From Variovorax paradoxus B4 (lineage in GTDB: Bacteria > Pseudomonadota > Gammaproteobacteria > Burkholderiales > Burkholderiaceae_C): a stretch of 64,000 nucleotides of DNA. The translations under genes and the position numbers were made by a program. The stretch covers positions 62,001-126,000 of the forward strand of contig NC_022247.1 in the NCBI RefSeq assembly GCF_000463015.1, given 5' to 3'. How positions within the stretch are numbered: the first letter of the stretch is position 1; every line of letters starts with the position of its first letter. The notes under the pieces are model-generated. The model was not told where the DNA came from, made no database searches, and worked only from the letters and a program-made list of their open reading frames with translations. Positions 1 through 8,641 of this stretch are shown in pieces.

Positions 1-482
1 CCCGAACGCAGCGGCTTGTCGATCAGCAGGGTGCCGTTGGCCGGCACCGGCACTTCGCGCACGATCTGCGGTGCTTCGCTGGCGGGCGCCGGCGACGCGG
101 CCGGCGGCGTTGGGGAGCGCGGCGCGGGCGCCACCGGCATGGCCGTGAGCGACAGGCCGGCGGCGCGCGCCGCGGCATTCTGGGCGTTGTTACCCCCGCG
201 CACCGCAATCGGCTGCGTCTGGTGGCGCGCCAGCAGGCCGCGCAGCGCCGCAAAGTCGAGCTCGGCGGGTTCCTCGCCGCCCTCTTCGTCCGGCTGCAGT
301 TGCGAGAGGTCGATGACCACCGGCTCCTGCTCGAAGAAATCAGGCGAATCGGCCAGCTGCGCGTCGAGGGCCTCGGCCAGCACGGCCAGATCGGCCGTCT
401 TGAGGATCACTGCGATCAGCGGCAGCGTGGCGCTCTTGAATTCGAAAACCGCCTTGGTGCGCGCGGCGGAGACATCGGCCAT
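1..482 (-). CDS. minC: Septum site-determining protein MinC, C-terminus cut by window edge
   Basis: MinC blocks FtsZ ring assembly at the cell poles as part of the MinCDE system. The 160 visible residues start MADVSAARTKAVFEFKSATL. Residues about 10-105 fit the N-terminal FtsZ-interacting domain, with the family pattern FEFKSATL, LDAQLADSPDFF and PVVIDLS. A Pro/Ala-rich linker follows (about 106-148), then TLLIDKPLRSG, which is the usual beginning of the beta-helical C-terminal domain that binds MinD. The rest of that domain lies outside the window, where minD and minE would be expected in this lineage (inference). The ATG start gives a domain beginning like other MinC proteins; no strong Shine-Dalgarno is visible. 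Its promoter must lie in the 121 bp up to the next gene. Confidence 0.88.
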   Translation of the reverse strand, partial: MADVSAARTKAVFEFKSATLPLIAVILKTADLAVLAEALDAQLADSPDFFEQEPVVIDLSQLQPDEEGGEEPAELDFAALRGLLARHQTQPIAVRGGNNAQNAAARAAGLSLTAMPVAPAPRSPTPPAASPAPASEAPQIVREVPVPANGTLLIDKPLRS

Positions 483-603
483 TGGAAAACGTCGGTGCGA
501 AAAGCGTTGAAGTCTAACGGGCGCGGGCTTCCGGCCAGTGACCGGCCCCCGCTTCAATTGCCCCGCAGAACATTTATTGCACGAGGTTTCACTTTTAAAA
601 GGC

Positions 604-1890
604 TCAGGCGTTGCGCGATCTGCCGAGCAGTGCGTAAAGAATGATCGCGCCGAAAGTGGCGGTTCCGATGCCGCCGAGGGCGAAGTCGCCGAACTTCAGC
701 GTGAAGTCGCCGGTACCGATGATCAGCGTGATGGCGGCCACGATCAGGTTCTTGTTCTGCGAGAAGTCGACCTTGTTGTCGACCCAGATCTTGGCGCCCG
801 CAATGGCGATGAGCCCGAACACCACGATGCTCACGCCGCCCATCACCGGCAGCGGAATGGCCTGGATCAGCGCGCCGAACTTGGGGCTGAAGCCCAGCAC
901 CAGCGCGATGAGCGCGGCCACCACGAACACCGCCGTCGAGTAGATGCGCGTGGCCGCCATCACGCCGATGTTCTCGGCATAGGTGGTCACGCCCGTGCCG
1001 CCCGAGGCACCGCTCACCACGGTGGCGATGCCGTCGCCGATGAAGGCGCGGCCGATGTAGGGGTCGAGGTTGCGGCCGGTCATGGCCGTGACCGCCTTCA
1101 GGTGGCCGAGGTTCTCGGCCACCAGGATGATGGCCACGGGCGCGATCAGCAGCATGGCATTGGCCGTGAACACCGGCGCGGTGAAGGTCGGCAGGCCGAA
1201 CCAGGCCGCGTTGGCGATGCCGCTCAGGTCCACCGGCTTGCCAAGGCCCATGCCGTTGGTCAGCGCCGCATAGACCAGCGTGGCCAGGATCAGCCCGACC
1301 AGGATCAGGAGCCGCTGCAGCATGCCGCGCGTGAACACCGCCACCAGCCCCACGCAGAGGAAGGTGACGGCCTGCATCCACGAATCGAAATTGCTGGCCG
1401 CCATGTTCTTGATCGGCACGCCCGCCAGGTTGAGCCCGATCACCGCCACCACCGCGCCCGTGACCACCGGCGGCATGAAGCGCTCGATCCAGCCGGTGCC
1501 GATGGCCTGCACGAGGGCGCCGATCAGGATGTAGACCACCCCGCAGGCCACGATGCCGCCCAGCGCCACCGCGATGTTGGCGTTGGGCCCCTTGCCCGCA
1601 TAGCCGCTGGCCGCGATCACCACGCCGATGAACGCGAAGCTCGAGCCCAGGTAGCTGGGCACCTTGCCGCCCGTCACCAGGAAGAAGATCAGCGTGCCGA
1701 TGCCGCTCATCAGGATGGCGATGTTGGGATTGAAGCCCATCAGGATGGGCGCCAGCACCGTGGCGCCGAACATCGCGATCACGTGCTGCACGCCCATCGC
1801 GCCGGTCTGCAGCCAGGGCAGGCGTTCGTCGGGTGCGACCACGCTGCCCTCGGTGGCGGCGACTTCGCGCCAGCTGAACAGGTTGCTCAT
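604..1890 (-). CDS. Uracil/xanthine-type NCS2 permease
   Basis: A 428-residue integral membrane protein of the nucleobase:cation symporter-2 (UraA/RutG/PyrP) family, expected to import uracil or a related pyrimidine with a proton across the inner membrane. Hydrophobic segments fill most of the chain, with family patterns QHVIAMFGATVLAP near residues 38-51, FSGIGTL-like SGIGTLIFF about 62-70, and the signature region VAENLGHLKAVTAMTGRNLDP with GDGIATVVSGASGGTGVTTYAENIG shortly after it. Length is normal for the family. The ATG is preceded by a good GAGGAG ribosome site. It stands alone: minC lies downstream with a 121-bp gap and a thioesterase upstream. Substrate is assigned from family only; uracil is likelier than xanthine given the UraA-like motifs. 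Confidence 0.85.
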   Translation of the reverse strand: MSNLFSWREVAATEGSVVAPDERLPWLQTGAMGVQHVIAMFGATVLAPILMGFNPNIAILMSGIGTLIFFLVTGGKVPSYLGSSFAFIGVVIAASGYAGKGPNANIAVALGGIVACGVVYILIGALVQAIGTGWIERFMPPVVTGAVVAVIGLNLAGVPIKNMAASNFDSWMQAVTFLCVGLVAVFTRGMLQRLLILVGLILATLVYAALTNGMGLGKPVDLSGIANAAWFGLPTFTAPVFTANAMLLIAPVAIILVAENLGHLKAVTAMTGRNLDPYIGRAFIGDGIATVVSGASGGTGVTTYAENIGVMAATRIYSTAVFVVAALIALVLGFSPKFGALIQAIPLPVMGGVSIVVFGLIAIAGAKIWVDNKVDFSQNKNLIVAAITLIIGTGDFTLKFGDFALGGIGTATFGAIILYALLGRSRNA

Positions 1891-1944
1891 GAGTGGTTAT
1901 CTCCTCGGTAGTTATGTTCCTGGGGGGCTTCTCTCGGCCCGCTG

Positions 1945-1975
1945 CCGCCCGCGTGCCGGGCGGGTTTTCTTCTTC
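1945..1975 (+). terminator. Hairpin plus T-run, plus-strand orientation
   Basis: A perfect 7-bp stem CCGCCCG/CGGGCGG with a 5-nt loop is followed by GTTTTCTTCTT on the plus strand. Both flanking genes are on the minus strand, so it would stop antisense transcription. It may be chance in GC-rich DNA. Confidence 0.3.
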
Positions 1976-1976
1976 G

Positions 1977-2399
1977 CTAGCGCGGCGGCAGCACCGCCAT
2001 TGTGATGCGTGAGACGCAGGTCAAATCGCCCGCGTCGTTGGTCATGTCGATCTGCCACACCTGCGTGGTGCGCCCGCGGTGCACCGGCCGCGCGGTGCCC
2101 GTGACCCAGCCGCTCGTGGCGGAGCGGATGTGGTTGGCGTTGATGTCCAGGCCTACGGCCCGGTCGCCCTCGGGGGCCGAGTAGTGCGCGCCGCAGGAGC
2201 CCAGCGTCTCGGCCAGCACCACCGACACGCCGCCGTGCAGGATGCCGTAGGGCTGGCGGGTGCGTTCGTCCACCGGCACGCGGGCGCGGATGAAGTCGTC
2301 GCCCACCTCCAGGAATTCCATCCCCAGCGTGGACACGGCGGTGCCGATGTGGTTGCGGGTCAGTTCCTCGACAGAGATGTCTTTTTTCCAGATACGCAT
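1977..2399 (-). CDS. PaaI-type hotdog thioesterase
   Basis: A 140-residue single hotdog-fold protein, probably an acyl-CoA thioesterase of the PaaI/YbgC-like group acting on small aryl- or acyl-CoA esters in the cytoplasm. The diagnostic patch is QPYGILHGGVSVVLAETLGS at about residues 48-67, where HGG precedes the long helix that carries the usual acidic residue (E in VLAETLG); GLDINANHIRS follows. I chose the ATG at 2399 because GGAGA lies 6 nt upstream and the protein begins at the expected place; an in-frame ATG at 2450 would add 17 non-conserved residues. It is divergent from the AsmA-like gene with 83 bp between. Substrate unknown. Confidence 0.8.
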   Translation of the reverse strand: MRIWKKDISVEELTRNHIGTAVSTLGMEFLEVGDDFIRARVPVDERTRQPYGILHGGVSVVLAETLGSCGAHYSAPEGDRAVGLDINANHIRSATSGWVTGTARPVHRGRTTQVWQIDMTNDAGDLTCVSRITMAVLPPR

Positions 2400-2482
2400 T
2401 CGGTTTCTCCGGTGCAGGGTTTTGGAAACTATAGCGACGGTGGCTGACAACGGCAGTCGCCTTTGCGTGCTAAGTTGGTCCG

Positions 2483-3817
2483 ATGAAGCACCCCGTCCGA
2501 CGCTGGCTCATCGGCATTGCCGCGGTCTTGCTGTTTGGCATCGGCGCGCTGGTGTGGGTGGTGAGCGCCCGCCTGCCCAGCGACGAGGAAGTGGCCGCGC
2601 GGATTGCCGACAGCTTCGAAAAGCGCCTCGGCGTCGGCCTGAAGATCGGCGGCGCGCACTGGACGCTGTGGCCCAGCCCCGTGCTGGTGCTGTCCGACGT
2701 GGCCACCGATCAGCCGCGCCCCGTCACGCTGCGCCGCATCACGGTCCAGCTCAAGCTGCGGGAGCTGCTGCGACGGGTCATCGCCATCGACGAAGTCGAG
2801 ATCGAAAGCCTGGTGCTGCCGCGCGAGTCGGTGCGCGCGTTCCGCGGCAAGGGCCCCAAGCCGAAGGAGGGCGCCCACATCGTCGTGTTGCCCGTGCCCT
2901 GGACGCTGGCGCCGGTTCCGCTCGAAAAGCTGCGCTGGCGCGACCTGAGCTGGATCGACCGGCGCGACATTGCGCTGGCCTACGACGGCGAAATCACCTT
3001 CGATGCCGGCTGGCGTCCGCGCCAGTTGCGCATCGAGCGCGCCGGCGCATCGCCGCCCGCCCGGCTGCGCCTGGACCGCGTCGCCGGACAGGACCGGTGG
3101 CGCACCCGCATCGACGTGGGCGGCGGAACGGCGAACGGCGTGACCTGGTTCGAGGCCATGCCGAACGACCTGCTGCGCGTGTCGGCCGAACTCGAGCCCC
3201 GGCAGGTGGACGTCGAGGGCCTGGTGCAGGCCTTCGGCCGGCGCAGCGCCGTGGCCGGCAGGTTCTCGGGCCAATCCACGCTGGTGGCCGAGGCGGGCGA
3301 GCTGGGCGCACTGATGCGCAACCTGCGCACCCGCACCGCCTTCTCGGTCCAGCCCGCCATGCTCACGCGGCTGGACCTGGCCAAGGCCGTGACCACCGCG
3401 GGCATCAGCCGCGGCGGCACCACGCCGCTGGACGAACTCACGGGCACCCTCGAAACGCAGGGCACCGACGACGGCGTCGTGATGCGCTACACCGGGCTCA
3501 AGGCGCGCTCGGGCATGCTCACGGCCAGCGGCCACCTGCGGCTCTTCAACCGCAAGCTGGACGGCGAGATGGCGGTCGACCTGGTCGACGGCGTGGTGGG
3601 CATGCCGCTCAAGATCGGCGGGACGATGAGCGAGCCCGAGGTGTCGCTGACGGGTGGCGCGCTGGCCGGCGCGGCGGTCGGCACCGCGCTGCTGCCGGGC
3701 GTGGGCACGGCCATCGGCGCCCGTGCGGGGCAGCAGATAGAAAAGCTATTCGGCACCGAAGAGCCCGGGAAGAAGGCGGCGCCGGGGGCTCGCAAGGGCC
3801 CGTCGGTTTCTCCTTGA
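2483..3817 (+). CDS. AsmA-family envelope protein
   Basis: A 444-residue protein with a single N-terminal membrane anchor (about residues 8-30, LIGIAAVLLFGIGALVWVV) and a large periplasmic part of amphipathic beta-strand character, as in AsmA/TamB-like proteins implicated in outer-membrane and phospholipid homeostasis. The stretch RLPSDEEVAARIADSFEKRLG then KIGGAHWTLWPSPVLVLSDV just after the anchor is the AsmA N-terminal pattern. The C-terminus carries a Gly/Ala zipper (GGALAGAAVGTALLPG) followed by a short charged tail, which could contact a membrane. It is shorter than E. coli AsmA (about 617 residues). It is alone on its strand. Family call is good, precise role unknown. Confidence 0.65.
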   Translation: MKHPVRRWLIGIAAVLLFGIGALVWVVSARLPSDEEVAARIADSFEKRLGVGLKIGGAHWTLWPSPVLVLSDVATDQPRPVTLRRITVQLKLRELLRRVIAIDEVEIESLVLPRESVRAFRGKGPKPKEGAHIVVLPVPWTLAPVPLEKLRWRDLSWIDRRDIALAYDGEITFDAGWRPRQLRIERAGASPPARLRLDRVAGQDRWRTRIDVGGGTANGVTWFEAMPNDLLRVSAELEPRQVDVEGLVQAFGRRSAVAGRFSGQSTLVAEAGELGALMRNLRTRTAFSVQPAMLTRLDLAKAVTTAGISRGGTTPLDELTGTLETQGTDDGVVMRYTGLKARSGMLTASGHLRLFNRKLDGEMAVDLVDGVVGMPLKIGGTMSEPEVSLTGGALAGAAVGTALLPGVGTAIGARAGQQIEKLFGTEEPGKKAAPGARKGPSVSP

Positions 3818-3834
3818 GGTGCCGGCGGGGCCTG

Positions 3835-3887
3835 CGGCTGACGCCCGTTGAAGCCGCGCTGCTGCGCATCTCGAGAGGCGTCAGCCG
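3835..3887. terminator. Long inverted repeat between convergent genes
   Basis: Arms CGGCTGACGCC (3835-3845) and GGCGTCAGCCG (3877-3887) are perfect 11-bp complements separated by 31 nt, and pairing extends a little outward. It sits between the convergent AsmA-like and TctA-type genes and overlaps the last codons of the latter. A bidirectional terminator without U-tract is the simplest reading. Confidence 0.4.
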
Positions 3888-5269
3888 AAGGCCTTGACGA
3901 CGGCTGGCACCGTCAGCACCGCCGTGTAGTAACCCATGAACTGCACGCCGGTGTTGAAGCCGATGGCGCGCGACAGCAGGCCGCCGAGCAGGCCCATCGT
4001 GAGGATCACCAGCAGGCCGAGCAGCTGCCCTTCCCATACGCTGATCACCACGATCAGGCCGACGAAGGTCGCGATGATGGCCTCGTGGCTCACCTTGCGC
4101 GAGACGAAGAGCGCCGCGCGGCGCGCGAAATTCATCGTGAACGGATAGGCCACCAGCGCCGCGAGCACCACGGCCAGCATGCCGTAGCCCAGGAACTCCC
4201 AGTGGTTCAGCAGGTTGTGCAGGTTGTGTGTCTGGCCGGTGGCCGTGTCGATGGTGAACACCGGCGGCGCATTGAAGAGCGGCGCCGCCGGCCCGGCCGC
4301 CACGGGGCTCAGCGGCAGGCCGATCGCGATCAGCGGGATCAATGCCTCGGCAATGTAGGTGGCCTCGGTCACGCCGTTGCGCGCGGCCAGCGTGGTGGTG
4401 AGACGGTGGTAGGCGTGCTTGATGCGCGAGCCCACCAGTTCGCCCAGCACCACCGTCATCGCGACCGGGCTGAACACGAAGGTGGCGCTGGAGATCGCGG
4501 CGGTCGCGAAGGTCCACTTCAGCTGGCCGCGGTCGAGCACCTTGAACGGGTTCGGGAAGTAGCCCGACCAGCCCTTCACGTCCGGAGCGAGCGAGAAGGT
4601 ACGGACCTTGTCGCGCTTCATGCGCGCACGGGCCGCGGGAGAGATCACCGAGAACAGATCGGCCACCAGCGGTCCGATCGCGATGCCCAGGAAGTAGCTG
4701 ATGCTGAGTTTCACGCCGTACTTGCCGGTGAGCGCCTGCAGCGCCACGATCACCATCACGAACGGCACCAGCGTGGCCACCGAGGCCCAGCGTCCGCTCG
4801 AAAAATACGCAATGGCCACGGCCGCCACCACGAAGATCCAGGGCGCCGCCTTGGTGATGGCCGCGCCATAGGGCGCCAGCAGCACCGCGAACAGCACGGC
4901 CAGCGGCACCGCGAGGAAGGCCGCGATGATCGCGCCCGACACCATCTTGCGCAGCGCGATGTGCGGCACGCCCAGGTTGCGCAGCACGTTCGCGTCCTGC
5001 AGCAGCGGCGTGGCCATGGTGTCGCCCGGAATGCCCAGCAGTGCGGTGGGCACTGCATGCGTCATGTGCTTGGCCACGGCCGCTGCGAGGAAGAAGGTGA
5101 ACACGCCTTCGGGCGGCACGCCGAGCAGCACCACCAGCAGGGTGAGCGGCGCGAGCGTGGTGGTCTCGTCGGTGCCCGAGACGAGGCCGATGGCCGCGAA
5201 CACGATGGCGCCCACCAGGCCCATGCCGGTGGCGACGAGGATCTGGTCGAGGAGTGCGGCGTCGATCAC
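3881..5269 (-). CDS. TctA-type large permease, probably for mevalonate
   Basis: A 462-residue polytopic inner-membrane protein of the tripartite tricarboxylate transporter large-subunit type, with about 10-12 hydrophobic segments. The region GIPGDTMATPLLQ (about residues 79-91) matches the conserved TctA loop; the usual PGLG-type motif near the N-terminus is replaced by SGTDETTTLAP, so this is a divergent subgroup. Translation starts at GTG, whose sequence overlaps the stop of the upstream two-TM gene as GTGA, indicating coupled synthesis. It is the last gene of an operon with class II HMG-CoA reductase and the two-TM protein; no TctC receptor gene is present here. Mevalonate as substrate is inferred only from the reductase. 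Confidence 0.72.
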   Translation of the reverse strand: MIDAALLDQILVATGMGLVGAIVFAAIGLVSGTDETTTLAPLTLLVVLLGVPPEGVFTFFLAAAVAKHMTHAVPTALLGIPGDTMATPLLQDANVLRNLGVPHIALRKMVSGAIIAAFLAVPLAVLFAVLLAPYGAAITKAAPWIFVVAAVAIAYFSSGRWASVATLVPFVMVIVALQALTGKYGVKLSISYFLGIAIGPLVADLFSVISPAARARMKRDKVRTFSLAPDVKGWSGYFPNPFKVLDRGQLKWTFATAAISSATFVFSPVAMTVVLGELVGSRIKHAYHRLTTTLAARNGVTEATYIAEALIPLIAIGLPLSPVAAGPAAPLFNAPPVFTIDTATGQTHNLHNLLNHWEFLGYGMLAVVLAALVAYPFTMNFARRAALFVSRKVSHEAIIATFVGLIVVISVWEGQLLGLLVILTMGLLGGLLSRAIGFNTGVQFMGYYTAVLTVPAVVKAFG

Positions 5270-5718
5270 GGTGCGGCTCCTTCGGCATTCCTGGAGCGGG
5301 GCTTGTACGACGCGAACAGGTCATAGATCTCCAGCTCCTTCATCTCGCGCACCACGGCCGGCGGCAGGTCGTCCATCGAGCCCAGGTCGCCGTGCTCGCC
5401 GGCCAGTTCGGCCAGCACTTCTTCGCGCCAGCGCGGATCGGCCTCGGTGCCCTCGACCACTTCGCGCTTCGGCGTGAAGAGCTTCGCGCAGATCAGGCCC
5501 GACACCACGCAGCCGCCGAGGCCGGCGAGCATGGCGTAGGCGCGTGCCAGCTCGGGTGTGCTCACGGCGCTCGCGAGCACGCGGCTGGCCACGAGATAAC
5601 CCGCGAGGCTCACCGCGACACCGATGACGATCGACCATCCGAGATGGCCCAGGTCGGCCGTGTCGCCCCATATCTCCACCAGCCGCCATCTGGCGCGCGT
5701 TGCACTGTCTGCATTCAT
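5266..5718 (-). CDS. Two-TM protein in the TctB position
   Basis: A 150-residue protein with two predicted membrane helices (about residues 27-48 and 58-80) and a charged cytoplasmic tail of about 70 residues (PKREVVEGTEADPRWREEVLAELAG onwards). It lies directly before the TctA-type gene and its stop overlaps the GTG start of that gene. Position suggests the small permease subunit, but classical TctB proteins have four helices and lack this long acidic tail, so homology is not established. The ATG at 5718 is preceded by GGAGACAC. Upstream, 107 bp separate it from the HMG-CoA reductase gene and hold two strong hairpins. Confidence 0.7.
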   Translation of the reverse strand: MNADSATRARWRLVEIWGDTADLGHLGWSIVIGVAVSLAGYLVASRVLASAVSTPELARAYAMLAGLGGCVVSGLICAKLFTPKREVVEGTEADPRWREEVLAELAGEHGDLGSMDDLPPAVVREMKELEIYDLFASYKPRSRNAEGAAP

Positions 5719-5750
5719 TTTTCGAGTGTCTCCGTTTGTGGTTATGTGAC

Positions 5751-5784
5751 GGCCGCCGTGCGGCCGCCGCGGTATCGGCCGCGG
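5751..5784. repeat. Two adjacent hairpins between mvaA-like gene and transporter genes
   Basis: GGCCGC-cgt-GCGGCC (5751-5765) and CCGCGG-tatcgg-CCGCGG (5767-5784) lie back to back in the intergenic DNA of the operon. They could reduce read-through into, or stabilise transcripts next to, the transporter genes. No U-tract follows. Confidence 0.4.
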
Positions 5785-5825
5785 TCCGTCGTGCGGGGCT
5801 CTCCCGCATGGCCTTTCTTGCTTGC

Positions 5826-7112
5826 TTAGCTCTTGCGCAGCGCTTCGAGCAACGCCACGGCGCGGTCGGTGCGCACGTCGTGCTCTGCGGCCATCTGCCT
5901 GGCGATGCTGTCGATCTCGTCGCCGGTGGCACCCGCGACGAGCGCGATGTTGCGGGCATGCAGCGCCATGTGGCCGCGCTGGATGCCTTCGGTGGCGAGC
6001 GCGCGCAGCGCGCCGAGGTTCTGCGCGAGGCCCACGGCCACGGCAACCTCGCCAAGTTCCTGTGCAGACTTCACGTCGAGGATCTTCAGTGCGAGCCGCG
6101 CGAGCGGGTGCGTCTTCGTCGCGCCGCCGACGAGCCCCACCGGCATCGGCATCTCGATGGTGCCGACCAATGCGCCCGCCCGGTCCTTCTCCCAGGTGGT
6201 CAGCGAGCTGTAGCGCCCGCTGCGGCATGCATAGGCATGCGCGCCGGCCTCCACCGCACGCCAGTCGTTGCCGGTCGCGACGATCACCGGATCGACGCCG
6301 TTCATGATGCCCTTGTTGTGCGTTGCCGCGCGGTAGGGGTCGATGGCTGCGAAGGTGTAGGCGTCGATCACGCCCTCGACCACTTCCTCGCCGCTGCGCT
6401 CGCGCGTGGCCAGCACCGCGGGGGCGAGCCGCACGCGCGCACGCGCCAGCCGCAGGTCCGCCAGGTTCGACAGGATGCGCAGGCGCACCGTGCCGCCCGT
6501 GAGCTTCTCGACCAGTGGCGACACCGCCTCGGCCATCGTATTGACGGTATTCGCGCCCATCGCGTCGCGCACGTCGACGATCAGGTGCATCACCACCATC
6601 GCGCCGCGCGGCGTGTCGCCGAACACATGCACCTCGATGTCGCGGCAGCCGCCGCCCAGGCCGATCAGCACCTTGTCCCGGCTGTTCGCCACGGCCAGGA
6701 TCTGGTCGCGTGCACGCAGCAGCGCGAGCCGCGCGCCATGCGGGTCGGCGATGCCGATCACCTGCACTTGCGCCCGCATCAGCGGCCCGGTGCTCGAGGC
6801 CTCGAAGCCGCCGCCTTCGCGGGCCAGCTTGGCCATGAAGGAAGCGGCCGCCACCACCGACGGCTCTTCGACAGCCATCGGTACGAGGTAGTCGCGCCCG
6901 TTCACGGTGAAGTTGCCGGCCACGCCCAGCGGCAGCTCGAAGGTGCCGATCACGTTCTCGACCATGCCGTTGGCGCGGTCCACGCTCAGCGCACCGGGTT
7001 GGGCGAGCAGCGCCACTTCGTCGTCGGTGAGCGAGGCGGCCTGCGCGATGTGGGCGAATCGCTGCGCGGGCGTGAGCGCGCGGAAGTTGGGAATGCGGGA
7101 ATCGGCGACCAT
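5826..7112 (-). CDS. mvaA: Class II hydroxymethylglutaryl-CoA reductase, NAD-type
   Basis: Converts mevalonate + CoA to HMG-CoA in the degradative direction, or the reverse. The 428 residues equal the length of the Pseudomonas mevalonii enzyme, and the known catalytic residues fall at identical positions: E83 (VEEPSV), K267 (HNKGIM), D283 (GNDWRA) and H381 (RGHMALHA). ENVIG is at 52-56. D146, the residue tied to NAD rather than NADP use in the P. mevalonii enzyme, is also present, which favours a catabolic role. It is the first gene of an operon with a two-TM protein and a TctA-type permease and is divergent from a MocR regulator. HMG-CoA lyase is not in the window; acetoacetate-CoA ligase, a later step, is at 49.0 kb. 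Confidence 0.93.
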   Translation of the reverse strand: MVADSRIPNFRALTPAQRFAHIAQAASLTDDEVALLAQPGALSVDRANGMVENVIGTFELPLGVAGNFTVNGRDYLVPMAVEEPSVVAAASFMAKLAREGGGFEASSTGPLMRAQVQVIGIADPHGARLALLRARDQILAVANSRDKVLIGLGGGCRDIEVHVFGDTPRGAMVVMHLIVDVRDAMGANTVNTMAEAVSPLVEKLTGGTVRLRILSNLADLRLARARVRLAPAVLATRERSGEEVVEGVIDAYTFAAIDPYRAATHNKGIMNGVDPVIVATGNDWRAVEAGAHAYACRSGRYSSLTTWEKDRAGALVGTIEMPMPVGLVGGATKTHPLARLALKILDVKSAQELGEVAVAVGLAQNLGALRALATEGIQRGHMALHARNIALVAGATGDEIDSIARQMAAEHDVRTDRAVALLEALRKS

Positions 7113-7157
7113 CGTTGCTTGTCTCTTCGGAAGATGAATTCGGGAGCAGGCAATTTA

Positions 7158-7240
7158 GGCCGGCTGTACCGGCCGCGGAAGGCACAGTTTGGCGGGACAG
7201 TGCGGACAGTGGTTCGCCGCGGGGGCCTGCTGTGTCACAG
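7158..7240. promoter_or_regulatory. Repeats in the mvaA-MocR divergent control region
   Basis: The 137-bp gap holds GGCCGG-ctgta-CCGGCC (7158-7174), three direct ACAGT repeats (7184-7188, 7197-7201, 7206-7210) and the palindrome CTGTG-t-CACAG (7230-7240). MocR proteins usually bind direct or inverted repeats in such gaps, so these are the best operator candidates; which one is used cannot be told. Confidence 0.45.
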
Positions 7241-7249
7241 TCGCAGCCC

Positions 7250-8641
7250 ATGACCACGATCGCCGATTCGCTTGCCGACACCCTCGCGCGCCAGATCGCG
7301 AGCGGCGCCTACAAGGCCGGCGACAAGCTGCCGTCGCTTCGCGAGCTCGCGCTGCTGCACGGCTACGCCAAGAACACCGTGGTGGCCGCGTTCGAGCTGC
7401 TGGTGTCGCGCGGGCTCGTCGAGCCGCGGCGCGGTTCGGGCTATTTCGTGCTCGCGCAGTCGACGCCCAAGCCGCCCGAGGAAGACGCGGGCAGCCTCGG
7501 CCGCGCCATGGACATCGTGTGGCTCATGCGCGAGCAGCTCAAGACGCAGCCCGACGCGGTGGCGGTGGGCGACGGCTTCCCGCCGGTCGAATGGCTGGCC
7601 GACGTGCGGCTCGACAAGTACCACCCCAAGGTGGTCCGCACCGGGCTCGGCGCGCTGTTCCGCTACGGCAGCCGCTTCGGCTATGCGCCGCTGCGCGACC
7701 ACCTCGTGCGCAAGCTGGCGGACTTCGGCATCGGCGCCGAGCCGCGGCAGATCGTGCTCACGCACGGCGCCAACGAGGCGATGGACATCGTCATCCGCTA
7801 TTTCGTGCCGCCCGGCGGCAAGGTGCTCGTGGACGACCCGGGCTACTACCCGCTGTTCGGAAAGCTCAAGCTCGCGGGCGTGCAGATGCTGGCCGTGCCG
7901 CGGCTGGCCGACGGGCCCGATCTCGACGTGCTGGAGCGACTGCTCATCGCCGAGCGCCCGCGCCTCTTCTTCACGCAGTCGCTCGCCCACAACCCCACGG
8001 GCTCCGACATCTCGCCGGCCAAGGCCTTCCGCGTGCTGCAGCTCGCGCAGAAGTACGACCTGATGATCGTCGAGAACGACCCGCTGGCCGACTTCAAGCC
8101 CACGGCCCTGCCGCGCCTCTCGGCGCTCGACCAGCTGGAGCGCACCATCTACATCGGCAGCTTCTCGAAGTCGTTCTCGGCGGCGCTGCGCGTGGGCTTC
8201 ATCGCCTGCGGGGCCGATCTCGCGAGCGACCTCGCGGACCTGAAGGCGCTGATCCACGTGAGCAGCTCGGAGTACAGCGAGCGCACGGTCGACGTGATCC
8301 TGAGCGAAGGCCACTACCAGCGGCACCTGAACCGTCTGCAGAACCGCCTCGGCGCGGCCACGCGCAAGGCGTTGCAGCTGTTCGATTCGGTCGATGCGGA
8401 GGTCTTCGCGCGCACCCCGCAGTCGCTCTATGTCTGGGCCGCGCTTCCCGGCGTGGCCGACTCGCTGGTGTTGGCGAAGGAACTGCTGCCGCGCAAGATC
8501 GTGATGGCGCCGGGCCGCATCTTCAGCGTCGATTCGACGCAGGTCTCGCGCTGGTCGCGCTTCAACGTCGGTGCCATGGCCGACCCGCGCTTCGCGAAGG
8601 CGCTGCGTACCGCGCTGAAGGGCCTCATTCCAGTTCGCTGA
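7250..8641 (+). CDS. MocR/PdxR-type regulator (GntR HTH + aminotransferase fold)
   Basis: A 463-residue transcription factor: an N-terminal GntR winged helix (about 1-70; GDKLPSLRELA, NTVVAAFELLVSRGLV) joined to a fold-type I aminotransferase domain that binds PLP and acts as sensor. The PLP lysine is in GSFSKSFSAALR. The aminotransferase-like motifs HNPTGSD and ENDPLADF are recognisable. I chose the ATG at 7250 because the HTH starts immediately after it; the frame is open back to 7115 but that sequence is non-conserved. It is divergent from the HMG-CoA reductase gene, so control of that operon is likely, and its end overlaps the convergent amidohydrolase gene by 17 nt. Confidence 0.88.
   Translation: MTTIADSLADTLARQIASGAYKAGDKLPSLRELALLHGYAKNTVVAAFELLVSRGLVEPRRGSGYFVLAQSTPKPPEEDAGSLGRAMDIVWLMREQLKTQPDAVAVGDGFPPVEWLADVRLDKYHPKVVRTGLGALFRYGSRFGYAPLRDHLVRKLADFGIGAEPRQIVLTHGANEAMDIVIRYFVPPGGKVLVDDPGYYPLFGKLKLAGVQMLAVPRLADGPDLDVLERLLIAERPRLFFTQSLAHNPTGSDISPAKAFRVLQLAQKYDLMIVENDPLADFKPTALPRLSALDQLERTIYIGSFSKSFSAALRVGFIACGADLASDLADLKALIHVSSSEYSERTVDVILSEGHYQRHLNRLQNRLGAATRKALQLFDSVDAEVFARTPQSLYVWAALPGVADSLVLAKELLPRKIVMAPGRIFSVDSTQVSRWSRFNVGAMADPRFAKALRTALKGLIPVR

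Noticed and set aside
538..1911. Long plus-strand open frame opposite the NCS2 permease gene
   Set aside because: Composition is His/Arg/Gln-rich with no domain; it is the antisense shadow of a high-GC gene.
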